Source: Zobellia amurskyensis
Lineage (GTDB): Bacteria > Bacteroidota > Bacteroidia > Flavobacteriales > Flavobacteriaceae
Length of the DNA stretch: 64,000 nt
NCBI RefSeq assembly: GCF_009725985.1
Contig: NZ_RCNR01000017.1
Span: forward strand, 1-64,000
Direction of reading: 5' to 3'
This document shows positions 35,931 to 44,435 of the stretch, piece after piece (the first letter of the stretch is position 1; each line of letters opens with the position of its first letter). The notes beneath the pieces were generated by a model. The model ran no database searches and was not told where the DNA came from. It worked only from the letters and a program-made list of their open reading frames with translations. The position numbers and the translations under genes were made by a program.

Positions 35931-37592
35931 TTACTCCAATACTTCTACTATTGGACTCCCTGTAGCTCCGCTCGGGAATGCTATTCCTAATAAAGAAGCC
36001 ACAGTAGGGGCAATATCATCTATTTCCGTTCTTGCTACCGTACTACCATGTTTAATTCCCGCACCATAAAAAAGCAATGGTACGTGCGTATCATAAATCT
36101 GTGGCGAACCATGAGTGGAACCTGTTTTTGGATATGAAATTACACCCGGAGATAATACGACCAATACATCTCCTGAACGTTTTTGATTATAACCGTTTTG
36201 AAGAATATAAGGAATGCCGTGCGTATAATCATTCTGCCACATTTGGTATGCCGTATACGTTCGGTCTATACCCTTGTAAGTCAATAGTTCTTTTGCAATA
36301 CTTTCCTGAACTTCTTGCACACTTAAATCTAGATTCTTAATAATACTATGGTCTAAAAAGTATTGAGAATTAGAAAAGTCCTTAACAATATCAGTTGTTC
36401 CGTAGTTAAACTCCAAGAACTGGGCGAAATTGGTCTTTATTTCATCCCAAACAATATAATCTGCCGGTATTCTCTGATCTTTTAGATATGAAGGCACTTC
36501 AATTGCTGCATGATCTGCCGTTAGAAATACAGTGTATTCGCCTTTACCAACTTTACGATCTAATTCTTTAAAGAGACGTTCCAGATCTTGATCTAATCTA
36601 AGGTAAGTATCTTGAACTTCTTTTGAGCCTACGCCAAACTTATGACCTACGTAATCTGTACTCGAAAAACTAACGGCCAAGAAATCAGTAATTTCATCTG
36701 CTCCCAACTGTTCGGCCTCTAATGCTGCTATTGCAAAATCAGCAGTCATACTATTGCCAAATGGCGTTGCTTTTAATAGCTCATATTTACCGTTTTCATC
36801 CCATAGTGCGGGTAAATCATGTGGAAAAACCGAAGTCTTCTCTCCTTTGAACAAACCTTCATAGGCATTGTAATCCGTACCACTTTCAACATATTCAGTT
36901 ATGTTCTTTAGCGTTTTCCAAGGTTTTTTGTAAGCATCAATAGATTTTGCGCTATTAAACTTATCTACCCAGACAGGCAAATTATCCATATAAAAAGAAC
37001 TTGTAATCCAAGCACCGTCACTAAACCAATACGCCGCGTTAGCCGTATGGCCACCAGGAAGCACCGCTCCCCTATCTTTTAAAGCAATGGCTATGGTCTT
37101 GCCTCTCATTTGAGTATGTAAGCGCAGTTCATCTGTAATAGTCGTAACCGTCATTCTGTGAGGAGACATTTTACCGGCATCAGAAGTAGTACCAACTGAA
37201 TTGTACTCAGGATCGCCAGCACAATATACATCGGTCTCAGTATTCTTATCATACCAATTATTTCCTATTATTCCATGCATGGCGGGGGTTGTACCGGTAT
37301 ACACCGATGTATGGCCAGGGCCTGTACTTGTTGGCGCATAATTATAATGGTTGTTTTTACAATTAAATCCTTCGTTCACAAAACGCTTGAATCCATCATC
37401 ACCATAATGATCCCAAAAACGAGTAATGTAATCATAGCGCATTTGATCAACAATAATACCAACTACAAGCTTGGGGTCGGTTTTTAACTGCGTATCTGTT
37501 TGCTCTTTGGATTTTCTTTGACCGAAAGAATTAGACGGTAAAAATGAGATTGTAAAAATTGTAAAAAATAAGATGAAAAAATTCTTGGACAT
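35931..37592 (-). CDS. PafA-like alkaline phosphatase family protein
   Basis: 553 residues, secreted (signal up to NSFGQ). Alkaline phosphatase superfamily with metal ligand VVGIIVDQMRYDYITRFWDH, the nucleophile threonine region APTSTGPGHTSVYTGTTPA, FSSTDYVGHKFG, and TADHAAIEVPSYL for the second metal site. The TGPGHxSxYTG pattern is like PafA, the Flavobacterium enzyme cleaving phosphate monoesters. Substrate here is not proven. A -7 box (37612-37619) lies just upstream, divergent from mlaE. Confidence 0.92.
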   Translation of the reverse strand: MSKNFFILFFTIFTISFLPSNSFGQRKSKEQTDTQLKTDPKLVVGIIVDQMRYDYITRFWDHYGDDGFKRFVNEGFNCKNNHYNYAPTSTGPGHTSVYTGTTPAMHGIIGNNWYDKNTETDVYCAGDPEYNSVGTTSDAGKMSPHRMTVTTITDELRLHTQMRGKTIAIALKDRGAVLPGGHTANAAYWFSDGAWITSSFYMDNLPVWVDKFNSAKSIDAYKKPWKTLKNITEYVESGTDYNAYEGLFKGEKTSVFPHDLPALWDENGKYELLKATPFGNSMTADFAIAALEAEQLGADEITDFLAVSFSSTDYVGHKFGVGSKEVQDTYLRLDQDLERLFKELDRKVGKGEYTVFLTADHAAIEVPSYLKDQRIPADYIVWDEIKTNFAQFLEFNYGTTDIVKDFSNSQYFLDHSIIKNLDLSVQEVQESIAKELLTYKGIDRTYTAYQMWQNDYTHGIPYILQNGYNQKRSGDVLVVLSPGVISYPKTGSTHGSPQIYDTHVPLLFYGAGIKHGSTVARTEIDDIAPTVASLLGIAFPSGATGSPIVEVLE

Positions 37593-37611
37593 AGTAGATT
37601 TATTGAGATAG

Positions 37612-37619
37612 CAAAAGTA
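37612..37619 (-). promoter_or_regulatory. Promoter -7 box for the PafA-like gene
   Basis: TACTTTTG on the minus strand matches TAnnTTTG and ends 19 bases before the start codon. Confidence 0.6.
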
Positions 37620-37672
37620 AAGAAATTCCCCTTTTAAACTTTAAATGCAGGTTAAATGAAATCGTTTATTGT

Positions 37673-37680
37673 TATTTTTG
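37673..37680 (+). promoter_or_regulatory. Promoter -7 box for mlaEF
   Basis: TATTTTTG matches TAnnTTTG and lies 24 bases before the ATG at 37705. Confidence 0.55.
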
Positions 37681-37704
37681 TTAGGATATACCTATTTTCA
37701 TCAC

Positions 37705-38445
37705 ATGAACTACCTAAGATCGATTGGCAGATATGCCATTATGATAAAAGAGGTCTTTAAGAAACCTACAAAATGGCGCATAATGAAGTCGCTTATTTTG
37801 AAAGAAGTAGACGAACTCATCTTCGGTTCTTTGGGTATCTTGATTTTCATTGCTTTTTTCATGGGTGCCGTTGTAGCAATACAGACGGCATTGAATATTA
37901 CCAGTGAACTTATACCAAAAAACTTAGTGGGTTTTGCTACCAGGCAATCTATTATTTTAGAGTTCGCCCCTACTTTCTGCTCTATTATCATGGCCGGAAA
38001 GGTAGGCTCTTACATTACGTCTAGCATTGGCACCATGCGTGTTACCGAACAAATAGATGCTTTGGAAGTTATGGGCGTGAACGCTCTTAACTATTTGGTT
38101 TTTCCAAAAATTGTTGCCCTATGCCTGTACCCTTTTATTATCTCAATTGCCATGTACGTTGGTATTTTTGGAGGCTGGATGGCCGCGGTTTTTGGAGGTT
38201 TTAGTACAAGTGCGGACTTCATAGAGGGAGTTCAATTAGATTTTATTCCTTTTCACGTAACATATGCCTTTCTTAAAACTTTAGTATTCGCTTTTGTTTT
38301 GGCCACGGTTCCCTCTTATCACGGTTTTTATATGACCGGCGGAGCCTTAGAAGTAGGCAAGGCCAGTACCACCTCATTCGTATGGACCAGTGTGGTAATT
38401 ATTGTAGCGAACTACATACTCACCCAACTCTTATTAGGCCAATGA
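37705..38445 (+). CDS. mlaE: MlaE-family ABC transporter permease
   Basis: 246 residues from the ATG at 37705 (MNYLRSIGRYAIMIKEVF); an in-frame ATG at 37669 lies upstream of the promoter box. MlaE/YrbE permease with about five membrane segments and family motifs GAVVAIQTALNIT, FAPTFCSIIMAGKVGSYITS, IGTMRVTEQIDALEVMGVN. It works with MlaF in retrograde phospholipid or lipid transport across the envelope. The mlaF start overlaps its stop (ATGA). No MlaD-type MCE gene follows here. Confidence 0.93.
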   Translation: MNYLRSIGRYAIMIKEVFKKPTKWRIMKSLILKEVDELIFGSLGILIFIAFFMGAVVAIQTALNITSELIPKNLVGFATRQSIILEFAPTFCSIIMAGKVGSYITSSIGTMRVTEQIDALEVMGVNALNYLVFPKIVALCLYPFIISIAMYVGIFGGWMAAVFGGFSTSADFIEGVQLDFIPFHVTYAFLKTLVFAFVLATVPSYHGFYMTGGALEVGKASTTSFVWTSVVIIVANYILTQLLLGQ

Positions 38446-39209
38446 TAGAAGTAAACGACATACATAAGTCTTTTGACGATTCCCATATTCTTAAGGGAAT
38501 CACTACTAGTTTTCAAAAAGGAAAAACCAATCTAATTATTGGGCAAAGTGGATCAGGAAAAACCGTGTTCCTTAAATGCCTCCTGGGTCTTTTCACCCCG
38601 GAAGAAGGCACAATAAGTTATGACGGAAAAATATACACAGAACTATCAGATGAACAAAAAAGAGACTTGCGCCAAGAAATGGGAATGGTATTCCAAGGAA
38701 GCGCCTTGTTCGATTCCATGACCGTTGAAGGCAATGTCAAATTTCCTCTTGAAATGTTCACTAAGCAGTCTAAGTCCGAAATGCAGGATAGAGCTGATTT
38801 TGTTCTAAAGCGTGTTAACTTGGTAGATGCACATCATAAATTTCCTTCGGAAATTTCCGGGGGTATGCAAAAACGTGTGGCCATTGCTCGCGCTATCGTA
38901 ATGAATCCTAAATACTTGTTTTGTGACGAACCTAACTCTGGTCTTGATCCAAAAACAGCTATTGTAATAGATAACCTTATTAAAGAAATTACGGAAGAAT
39001 ACGATATTACCACCATAATCAACACCCACGATATGAACTCGGTCATGGAAATTGGTGAGAAAATTCTTTTTTTAAAGGATGGCCTAAAAGCTTGGGAAGG
39101 CACTAACAAGGAAATATTTAAAACCGATAACGAAACCGTTACCGATTTTGTGTATTCATCCGACCTTTTTAAGAAAGTACGTCAGATGTATATTGAGGAA
39201 CGAAACTAA
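38442..39209 (+). CDS. mlaF: MlaF-family ABC transporter ATPase
   Basis: 255 residues from the ATG at 38442 (MIEVNDIHKSFDDSHILKG), chosen because it overlaps the mlaE stop as ATGA. It has Walker A GQSGSGKTV, the signature SGGMQKRVAIARAI, Walker B YLFCDEPNSGLDP, and the switch histidine in INTHDMN. It energises the MlaE permease. The DUF389 gene converges from the right 12 bases after its stop, leaving no room for a visible terminator. Confidence 0.95.
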   Translation: MIEVNDIHKSFDDSHILKGITTSFQKGKTNLIIGQSGSGKTVFLKCLLGLFTPEEGTISYDGKIYTELSDEQKRDLRQEMGMVFQGSALFDSMTVEGNVKFPLEMFTKQSKSEMQDRADFVLKRVNLVDAHHKFPSEISGGMQKRVAIARAIVMNPKYLFCDEPNSGLDPKTAIVIDNLIKEITEEYDITTIINTHDMNSVMEIGEKILFLKDGLKAWEGTNKEIFKTDNETVTDFVYSSDLFKKVRQMYIEERN

Positions 39210-39221
39210 ATTTTTAAAAGC

Positions 39222-40703
39222 CTATTTAGAAGTGCCTCGTAATTGAATAGTAGTATCTTTCAATCGTACTTTTAACCAATCATGAACCCTTTTATTTTCT
39301 AATACCATTTTACGGGGAGTCAATCCTTCCTTCCACTTTATTTCAAAAATGGACAAGGTATCCGTTTTATTAAAATCGGTAATTACAGCATTATCATATT
39401 GTAGCGAGACTAAATTCTCATAATTAGCTTTTGCCTCAGCACTAATATCTTGAAAAGGTATTTGCTTCTGCTGAGAAGCATTCTTTTGCAAACGGGTAAC
39501 CTCAGCCTCTAAAAAAGCTATCTTTTCTGCCTTACTAGACAATTGATTTTTCTGAGACTCATAAAGTTCATTAATATATTTTAACTGATCTACTTGATCA
39601 TTTTGAGACCCTTGAATAACATGCAGTTCCGTATTAACAAGCCGTTTAAAATCTTCATCTTCTTTCATCATAGTATTCCACGATGAAATGATATTTGCCG
39701 GAATAATCTCGTTACCCATACAAACCAACTCAATCTCAGGTTTATCACCATTATTATATTTGATGCTGGTAAAATTATCCAAGTACCTACCTCCACTCAC
39801 AAACTGATACTTACCTATGGTTGCATTCACAAACTCGTTGGCTTGTTTTTTGAACATAGACTCCTGAAAAGCTTCATAGAATGTCATCCCTGCAGGTATC
39901 ATAACCAATAAGGCTACAATAGAGGCAATACGCGCTATACGTCTTCTCTTAGCAGAATTGGCGTAACGCACCATTGGAAACTTCAAAAGCTTAATGGTCA
40001 AGAATGTTGCCAGAGCAATGAAAATAGTATTTATTATGAATAAATACATTGCTCCTACAGCGTAATCCAAATTGCCTATTGCCAAGCCAAAACCTACAGT
40101 ACACAAAGGCGGCATTAATGCAGTAGCAATTGCCACACCAAAGATAACACTGGCTATGGTTCCTTTCTTAGCACGTGCAATTACCAGTGCCAAACCACCA
40201 AAAAAGGCAATAAGAACATCACGAATATCGGGTGCGGTACGTGCCAAAAGCTCTGAAGATTCATCCTGAATGGGAAAAAATTCAAAGAAGAGATAGGCCG
40301 TCAATACACTAAGCACCACCATAACCGCAAAATTCTTTAGCGATCTTCTTAAAGTATCAATATCATTAATGGCCAAAGACATCCCTAAGCCCAAAATAGG
40401 ACCCATAAGAGGCGAAATTAACATGGCACCAATAACTACTGCCGTAGAGTTTGCGTTTAAACCAATAGAAGCAATAAAAATAGAACAAATCAAAATCCAC
40501 GAGGTATGTCCTTTAAAAGGAATATCTGCAATTATAGCCTCTTTGGTAGCCTCTTGATCTGTATTCTCACGAATATCCAATAACTCACGTAAAAACCTTC
40601 TTAGGCTTTCCAAAAGACCTTTGGCGTCCTGCTTAACAGCTTCTTGGCTCTCCGTTGGTTTTTCGGTAGGCGTAATATTATCTTGATTCAATTTATCGCT
40701 CAT
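39222..40703 (-). CDS. DUF389 membrane protein
   Basis: 493 residues. The N-terminus is charged (NTDQEATKEAIIADIPFKGH), then about six transmembrane segments form the DUF389 hydrophobic domain, with GLNANSTAVVIGAMLISPLMGPILG and ALMPPLCTVGFGLAIG as conserved parts. The C-terminal 200 residues are soluble with a coiled coil (about 385-420, SQKNQLSSKAEKIAFLEAEV). Function is unknown. It is followed 9 bases upstream by manC on the same strand, so they share a transcript. Confidence 0.88.
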   Translation of the reverse strand: MSDKLNQDNITPTEKPTESQEAVKQDAKGLLESLRRFLRELLDIRENTDQEATKEAIIADIPFKGHTSWILICSIFIASIGLNANSTAVVIGAMLISPLMGPILGLGMSLAINDIDTLRRSLKNFAVMVVLSVLTAYLFFEFFPIQDESSELLARTAPDIRDVLIAFFGGLALVIARAKKGTIASVIFGVAIATALMPPLCTVGFGLAIGNLDYAVGAMYLFIINTIFIALATFLTIKLLKFPMVRYANSAKRRRIARIASIVALLVMIPAGMTFYEAFQESMFKKQANEFVNATIGKYQFVSGGRYLDNFTSIKYNNGDKPEIELVCMGNEIIPANIISSWNTMMKEDEDFKRLVNTELHVIQGSQNDQVDQLKYINELYESQKNQLSSKAEKIAFLEAEVTRLQKNASQQKQIPFQDISAEAKANYENLVSLQYDNAVITDFNKTDTLSIFEIKWKEGLTPRKMVLENKRVHDWLKVRLKDTTIQLRGTSK

Positions 40704-40712
40704 ATAGCACGT

Positions 40713-41795
40713 TTAGGCATACTCATCTCCATATGTTTCTTTTACTTCTCCCAGTACTTTTTTAATATCCTGTTCTTTTGATTTTGGATAGATTAAAAGT
40801 ACCTCTTCCTTATCTACAATAATATAGTCCTTAAGACCATCTACCACAACAACTTTACCTTTTGCAGACCTGATCATATTACCGGACGCATCTGCTGTTA
40901 CAACTTTACTATTCACAATAGCATTGCTGTCTTCGTCCTTATCTAGTTTATCATATAAAGATCCCCATGTTCCCAAGTCGTTCCAGTCAAAAGTTGCAGG
41001 AAGTACGTAAATGGATTTTGAATTTTCCAAAATGGCATAATCAATAGAGATATTCTCCGCTTTTGGATAGTTCTCTTTTATAAACTCTTTTTCCTCTCCA
41101 GTATTGTAACAGGACATTCCTGATTCAAAAAGAGAATATTGCTCAGGCTGATAGTTCTTAAAGGCGTTAACGATAGTTTTTACGCTCCACATAAATATTC
41201 CCGCATTCCATAAAAAATTACCCTGAGCCAAAAATTCCTTAGCCGTTTCATAATCAGGTTTTTCCCTGAACTGGTTCACCTTTTTAACCTCTTGAGTACT
41301 TTCCTTTTCAAATTCTATATACCCAAAGCCGGTATTTGGAAAAGATGGTTTTATTCCTAACGTACAAAGCACATCTTCTTTTTCACATTTTTCAAAACAT
41401 GTGGTTACATCTCTGGCAAAAGCATCTTCATCTTCAATCCAATGATCACTTGGCGCTACAATCATAACACCGTTTTCATTCATTTTTTGAGTTTTTAATG
41501 CGGCATACAAAATACAAGGTGCCGTATTTCTCATAGCAGGCTCAAGAACTACTTGGTCTTGTTTTACTAACGGAAGTTGCTCCAGAACCAAATCATTATA
41601 ACGTTCATTGGTCAAAATGAGAATATTCTCAGTAGGCACAAATTTATTAAGACGTTTAAAAGTTTTTTGGATTAAAGTGTCCCCCGTACCCAACATATCA
41701 TGAAACTGCTTTGGGTAAGATGATGTACTAATTGGCCAAAATCTTGAACCGACACCACCGGCCATTAAAACTGCGTAATAATTTTTATTCTTCAT
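40713..41795 (-). CDS. manC: Mannose-1-phosphate guanylyltransferase
   Basis: 360-residue nucleotidyltransferase that makes GDP-mannose for surface polysaccharides. Motifs are AVLMAGGVGSRFWPISTSSY with the PKQF signature, APSDHWIEDEDAF, FREKPDYETAKEFL, WNAGIFMW and the FDWNDLGTWGSLYDKL segment. It lacks the C-terminal isomerase domain of bifunctional enzymes. No other polysaccharide gene is adjacent. Confidence 0.95.
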   Translation of the reverse strand: MKNKNYYAVLMAGGVGSRFWPISTSSYPKQFHDMLGTGDTLIQKTFKRLNKFVPTENILILTNERYNDLVLEQLPLVKQDQVVLEPAMRNTAPCILYAALKTQKMNENGVMIVAPSDHWIEDEDAFARDVTTCFEKCEKEDVLCTLGIKPSFPNTGFGYIEFEKESTQEVKKVNQFREKPDYETAKEFLAQGNFLWNAGIFMWSVKTIVNAFKNYQPEQYSLFESGMSCYNTGEEKEFIKENYPKAENISIDYAILENSKSIYVLPATFDWNDLGTWGSLYDKLDKDEDSNAIVNSKVVTADASGNMIRSAKGKVVVVDGLKDYIIVDKEEVLLIYPKSKEQDIKKVLGEVKETYGDEYA

Positions 41796-41890
41796 TTTTT
41801 AGCTGCTATTGAACCGGAAGTAAAAAGACTTACCGTATTCTTATTTAAAGTTAGTTATTTTCTTGTTCATTATAATATTTCCTACAAATA

Positions 41891-42502
41891 TCACTCAAAT
41901 ACCAATTCAACTTCCGCATTGGGCTGAAAAAGATACATTCTTCCCGTAGCCACCTCTACACACTCATACCGCTTAACTCTTCTATTCCCTTTTTTATACA
42001 ATTTACCATTGTGTATACGAAAAATACTACCCTGCGGCACTTCAAAAACGTAGGTCCTATTTGTTTGTTGTTCATCAAAGTGCTTCAAAGCTATTGACAA
42101 TCGCGCATCTGTACTACTACTCGCCTTAGGATTTTTAAAATGATTTGCCAATAGAGGCAATAATTGTGTAGGGAATATTTCAGGTCTAATGAACGGCAAC
42201 ATCAGATATTGAAAAATACGCTTCCATTCAGCTCCATGTGGTTTTATGGTTCTACCGTACTTTTCAAACGCTACTAAATGGGCAATTTCATGTATTAATG
42301 TGATTAAAAATCGATATTTATTGAGATTTGCATTCACAGTTATCTGATGCATTCCATTGGGCATTCTACGGTAATCACCATGACGTGTTACTCTTTCATT
42401 GACGATTTTCAAGTTTACACCTGTTTTCTTAATCAGGTCCAAACAAGATTCTATTGCCCTTTCGGGAAGATATTTTTGTAGCACGTTATTCACTGCTAAC
42501 AA
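41891..42502 (-). CDS. SprT-like zinc protease-domain protein
   Basis: 203 residues with a SprT-like domain. The zinc-binding HExxH is seen in LITLIHEIAHLVAFEKYG, with a third ligand likely in KPHGAEWKRIF. A C-terminal basic region RRVKRYECVEVATGRMYLF has only one clear cysteine, so the zinc-ribbon of classical SprT is incomplete. The family includes DNA-protein crosslink proteases (SPRTN), but this bacterial role is unproven. Confidence 0.88.
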   Translation of the reverse strand: MLAVNNVLQKYLPERAIESCLDLIKKTGVNLKIVNERVTRHGDYRRMPNGMHQITVNANLNKYRFLITLIHEIAHLVAFEKYGRTIKPHGAEWKRIFQYLMLPFIRPEIFPTQLLPLLANHFKNPKASSSTDARLSIALKHFDEQQTNRTYVFEVPQGSIFRIHNGKLYKKGNRRVKRYECVEVATGRMYLFQPNAEVELVFE

Positions 42503-42618
42503 AAATAAGTTAACTCAACCAATAAATGAAGTTATCTATTATTAAGCCTATGTCAAAATTTAAGCAATTGACCAACCTTAAGGTTCACAACTAAAAATAT
42601 AGCGTAATACTAAAACCA

Positions 42619-43299
42619 TTAAGGAGTACTATTGCTTACCTGAAGCAACTTACCGTTGTAAAGCTGGTGCCCAGTTAAAGCAAAATTCTTTATATAATTA
42701 GCCATTTGCAATGCTGTAACAGGAGCCTCATAACCAGGAAAGGCTTCTTCCAACATCTCAGTCTGAACGGCACCCAAAGCCAGAACGTTGAATGAAGGGC
42801 CGGTTTCTTTGAATTCTTCCGCCCACAGTTCCGTGAGTGTAACAACAGCTCCTTTACTGGAACTATATGCCGATAACCCAGGAAACTTAACGCTACCCTG
42901 TACGCCCCCCATAGAGCTAATAGTTACAACGTGCCCATTTTTAGTCATTTTAGGAATAACCCTTCGAGTCATTTCAGCGACACCAAATACATTTACCTTA
43001 TAAACAGCCTCAAACTCCTCTGCTTCCGTTTCTAAAAAAGGTTTATTCAATAACCTCCCGGCATTATTGACAAGTACATCTACCGATTCAAAATTTTCAG
43101 CTACAAAATCCTCCATTTTTTTAAAGTCCGATGGATTTCCCAAATCAAAAGGAAAACTAAAAATATTTTTATGCCCCAGTTCAGAAATAGGCTTATCATT
43201 ACGGGATAAAGCCAAAACTTTATGACCCTCATCGGCAAATAATTTAGCCAACTCGTAACCTATTCCCCTACTAGACCCTGTTATTATAATATTCGCCAT
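42619..43299 (-). CDS. SDR-family NAD(P)-dependent oxidoreductase
   Basis: 226-residue short-chain dehydrogenase. It has the cofactor motif ITGSSRGIGYELAKLF, NNAG in VDVLVNNAGRLL, and catalytic Ser with YSSSKGAV (Tyr and Lys of YxxxK present as SAYSSSKGA). The substrate cannot be inferred. Its start overlaps the stop of the M28 peptidase gene by one base (TAATG), so they are translationally coupled. Confidence 0.93.
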   Translation of the reverse strand: MANIIITGSSRGIGYELAKLFADEGHKVLALSRNDKPISELGHKNIFSFPFDLGNPSDFKKMEDFVAENFESVDVLVNNAGRLLNKPFLETEAEEFEAVYKVNVFGVAEMTRRVIPKMTKNGHVVTISSMGGVQGSVKFPGLSAYSSSKGAVVTLTELWAEEFKETGPSFNVLALGAVQTEMLEEAFPGYEAPVTALQMANYIKNFALTGHQLYNGKLLQVSNSTP

Positions 43300-44348
43300 T
43301 AGTCGTACTTAATTTCTTTGGTTGGTGCATTTACAATACCCTCTACAACCGGAACACTTTTGTTTATCAAGTTTGCCATGTGAACAAAGTCCATTTCAGA
43401 AAGCTCATCACCCACTTTATGATAATGGTTAAAGTTCGTGAAGTCAAACGTGCTGAAGGTTTGTGATGGCACCCCGAAAACTTCATGAAACGGATAGTTA
43501 TCAGATCTTTTAAAAAGGTTGAATTCCTTAGCTTTTGGAAGGAAACCCGCATAAGTCTTTTCCGAGTAGCTATTAGCGACTTCTGCCATATTAGATTCTT
43601 CGTAACCAGTTAGATAAGCTAAATAATCTTTATCCACCAAAGGCACACCAACCATTTCATAGTTGAGCATTGCATAAAGGTTCAAGTTTTCGTCCTTTAG
43701 TTTCTGAGCCAAGTGCTTTGATCCAAGAAGTCCTTTCTCCTCTGCACTAAAAAGTGCAAAAATGATGCTTCGCTTATTGGTTTTTGCATTTCCGAAATAA
43801 CGGGCCAACTCCAATACGGTTGTTGTACCCGTTGCATTATCATTTGCCCCATTAGCAATCTTATCTCCGTTCTCTTCAGCAATCAACCCTATATGATCAT
43901 AATGAGCACCGATTATTACGTATTCATTCTTTAGCTTTGGGTCATTTCCTTCAACCACACCTACTACGTTAAATGCGGGTTGGTCATAATTAGAAAGCTC
44001 ATCTCTATATGCTTCAAAATGAGGTTTTATGTTGTTTTTTGAAAAAATATTCTCAATAAACTCTGCGGCCTTTTCAATACCCTCACTACCCGTATCTCTA
44101 CCTTGAAGATCATCCGAAGCCAAAAAATTCATAATGACACCTACTTTTTCCGCACTAGAAAATTGATTTTGACGTGTACTTACCGCACCGTCTATACCAT
44201 TAAGGTCATCCGCTTTTTTAGGCACTTCCATTAAGCTACGATCAAACTGCACCGCATCTTCACTCTGAAGAGTTACCGACTCATCAATTTTAGACGAACC
44301 ACATGAAACGGCCATAAGGCCAACCAAGAATAGAATACTATTTTTCAT
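43299..44348 (-). CDS. M28-family zinc aminopeptidase lipoprotein
   Basis: 349 residues with a lipobox (MKNSILFLVGLMAVSCGSS, Cys at 16). M28 metal ligands appear in order: IIGAHYDHIG, NGANDNATGTTTVLELAR, FSAEEKGLLGS and the late FNHYHKVGDE. The usual NLDMIG ligand segment reads LNYEMVG, with Glu for Asp. It is expected to remove N-terminal residues from peptides in the periplasm or at the surface. The SDR gene follows, with overlap. Confidence 0.93.
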   Translation of the reverse strand: MKNSILFLVGLMAVSCGSSKIDESVTLQSEDAVQFDRSLMEVPKKADDLNGIDGAVSTRQNQFSSAEKVGVIMNFLASDDLQGRDTGSEGIEKAAEFIENIFSKNNIKPHFEAYRDELSNYDQPAFNVVGVVEGNDPKLKNEYVIIGAHYDHIGLIAEENGDKIANGANDNATGTTTVLELARYFGNAKTNKRSIIFALFSAEEKGLLGSKHLAQKLKDENLNLYAMLNYEMVGVPLVDKDYLAYLTGYEESNMAEVANSYSEKTYAGFLPKAKEFNLFKRSDNYPFHEVFGVPSQTFSTFDFTNFNHYHKVGDELSEMDFVHMANLINKSVPVVEGIVNAPTKEIKYD

Positions 44349-44383
44349 AGATAATTTTTAAGGACACAATTTAGAAATAAAAA

Positions 44384-44413
44384 AAGGCATCTCGAAATTA
44401 CCGAGATGCCTTT
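44384..44413 (-). terminator. Terminator of the pdhA-pdhC operon
   Basis: AAGGCATCTCG pairs with CGAGATGCCTT (7-base loop), followed by T-rich sequence on the minus strand. Confidence 0.9.
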
Positions 44414-44435
44414 ATTATAATAGTTTGTCATCTGT

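Noticed and set aside
38382-38441. Upstream in-frame start for mlaF, 20 codons earlier
   Set aside because: The extra residues overlap mlaE and add no motif; the ATG at 38442 forms a typical ATGA overlap and begins the conserved ABC domain.
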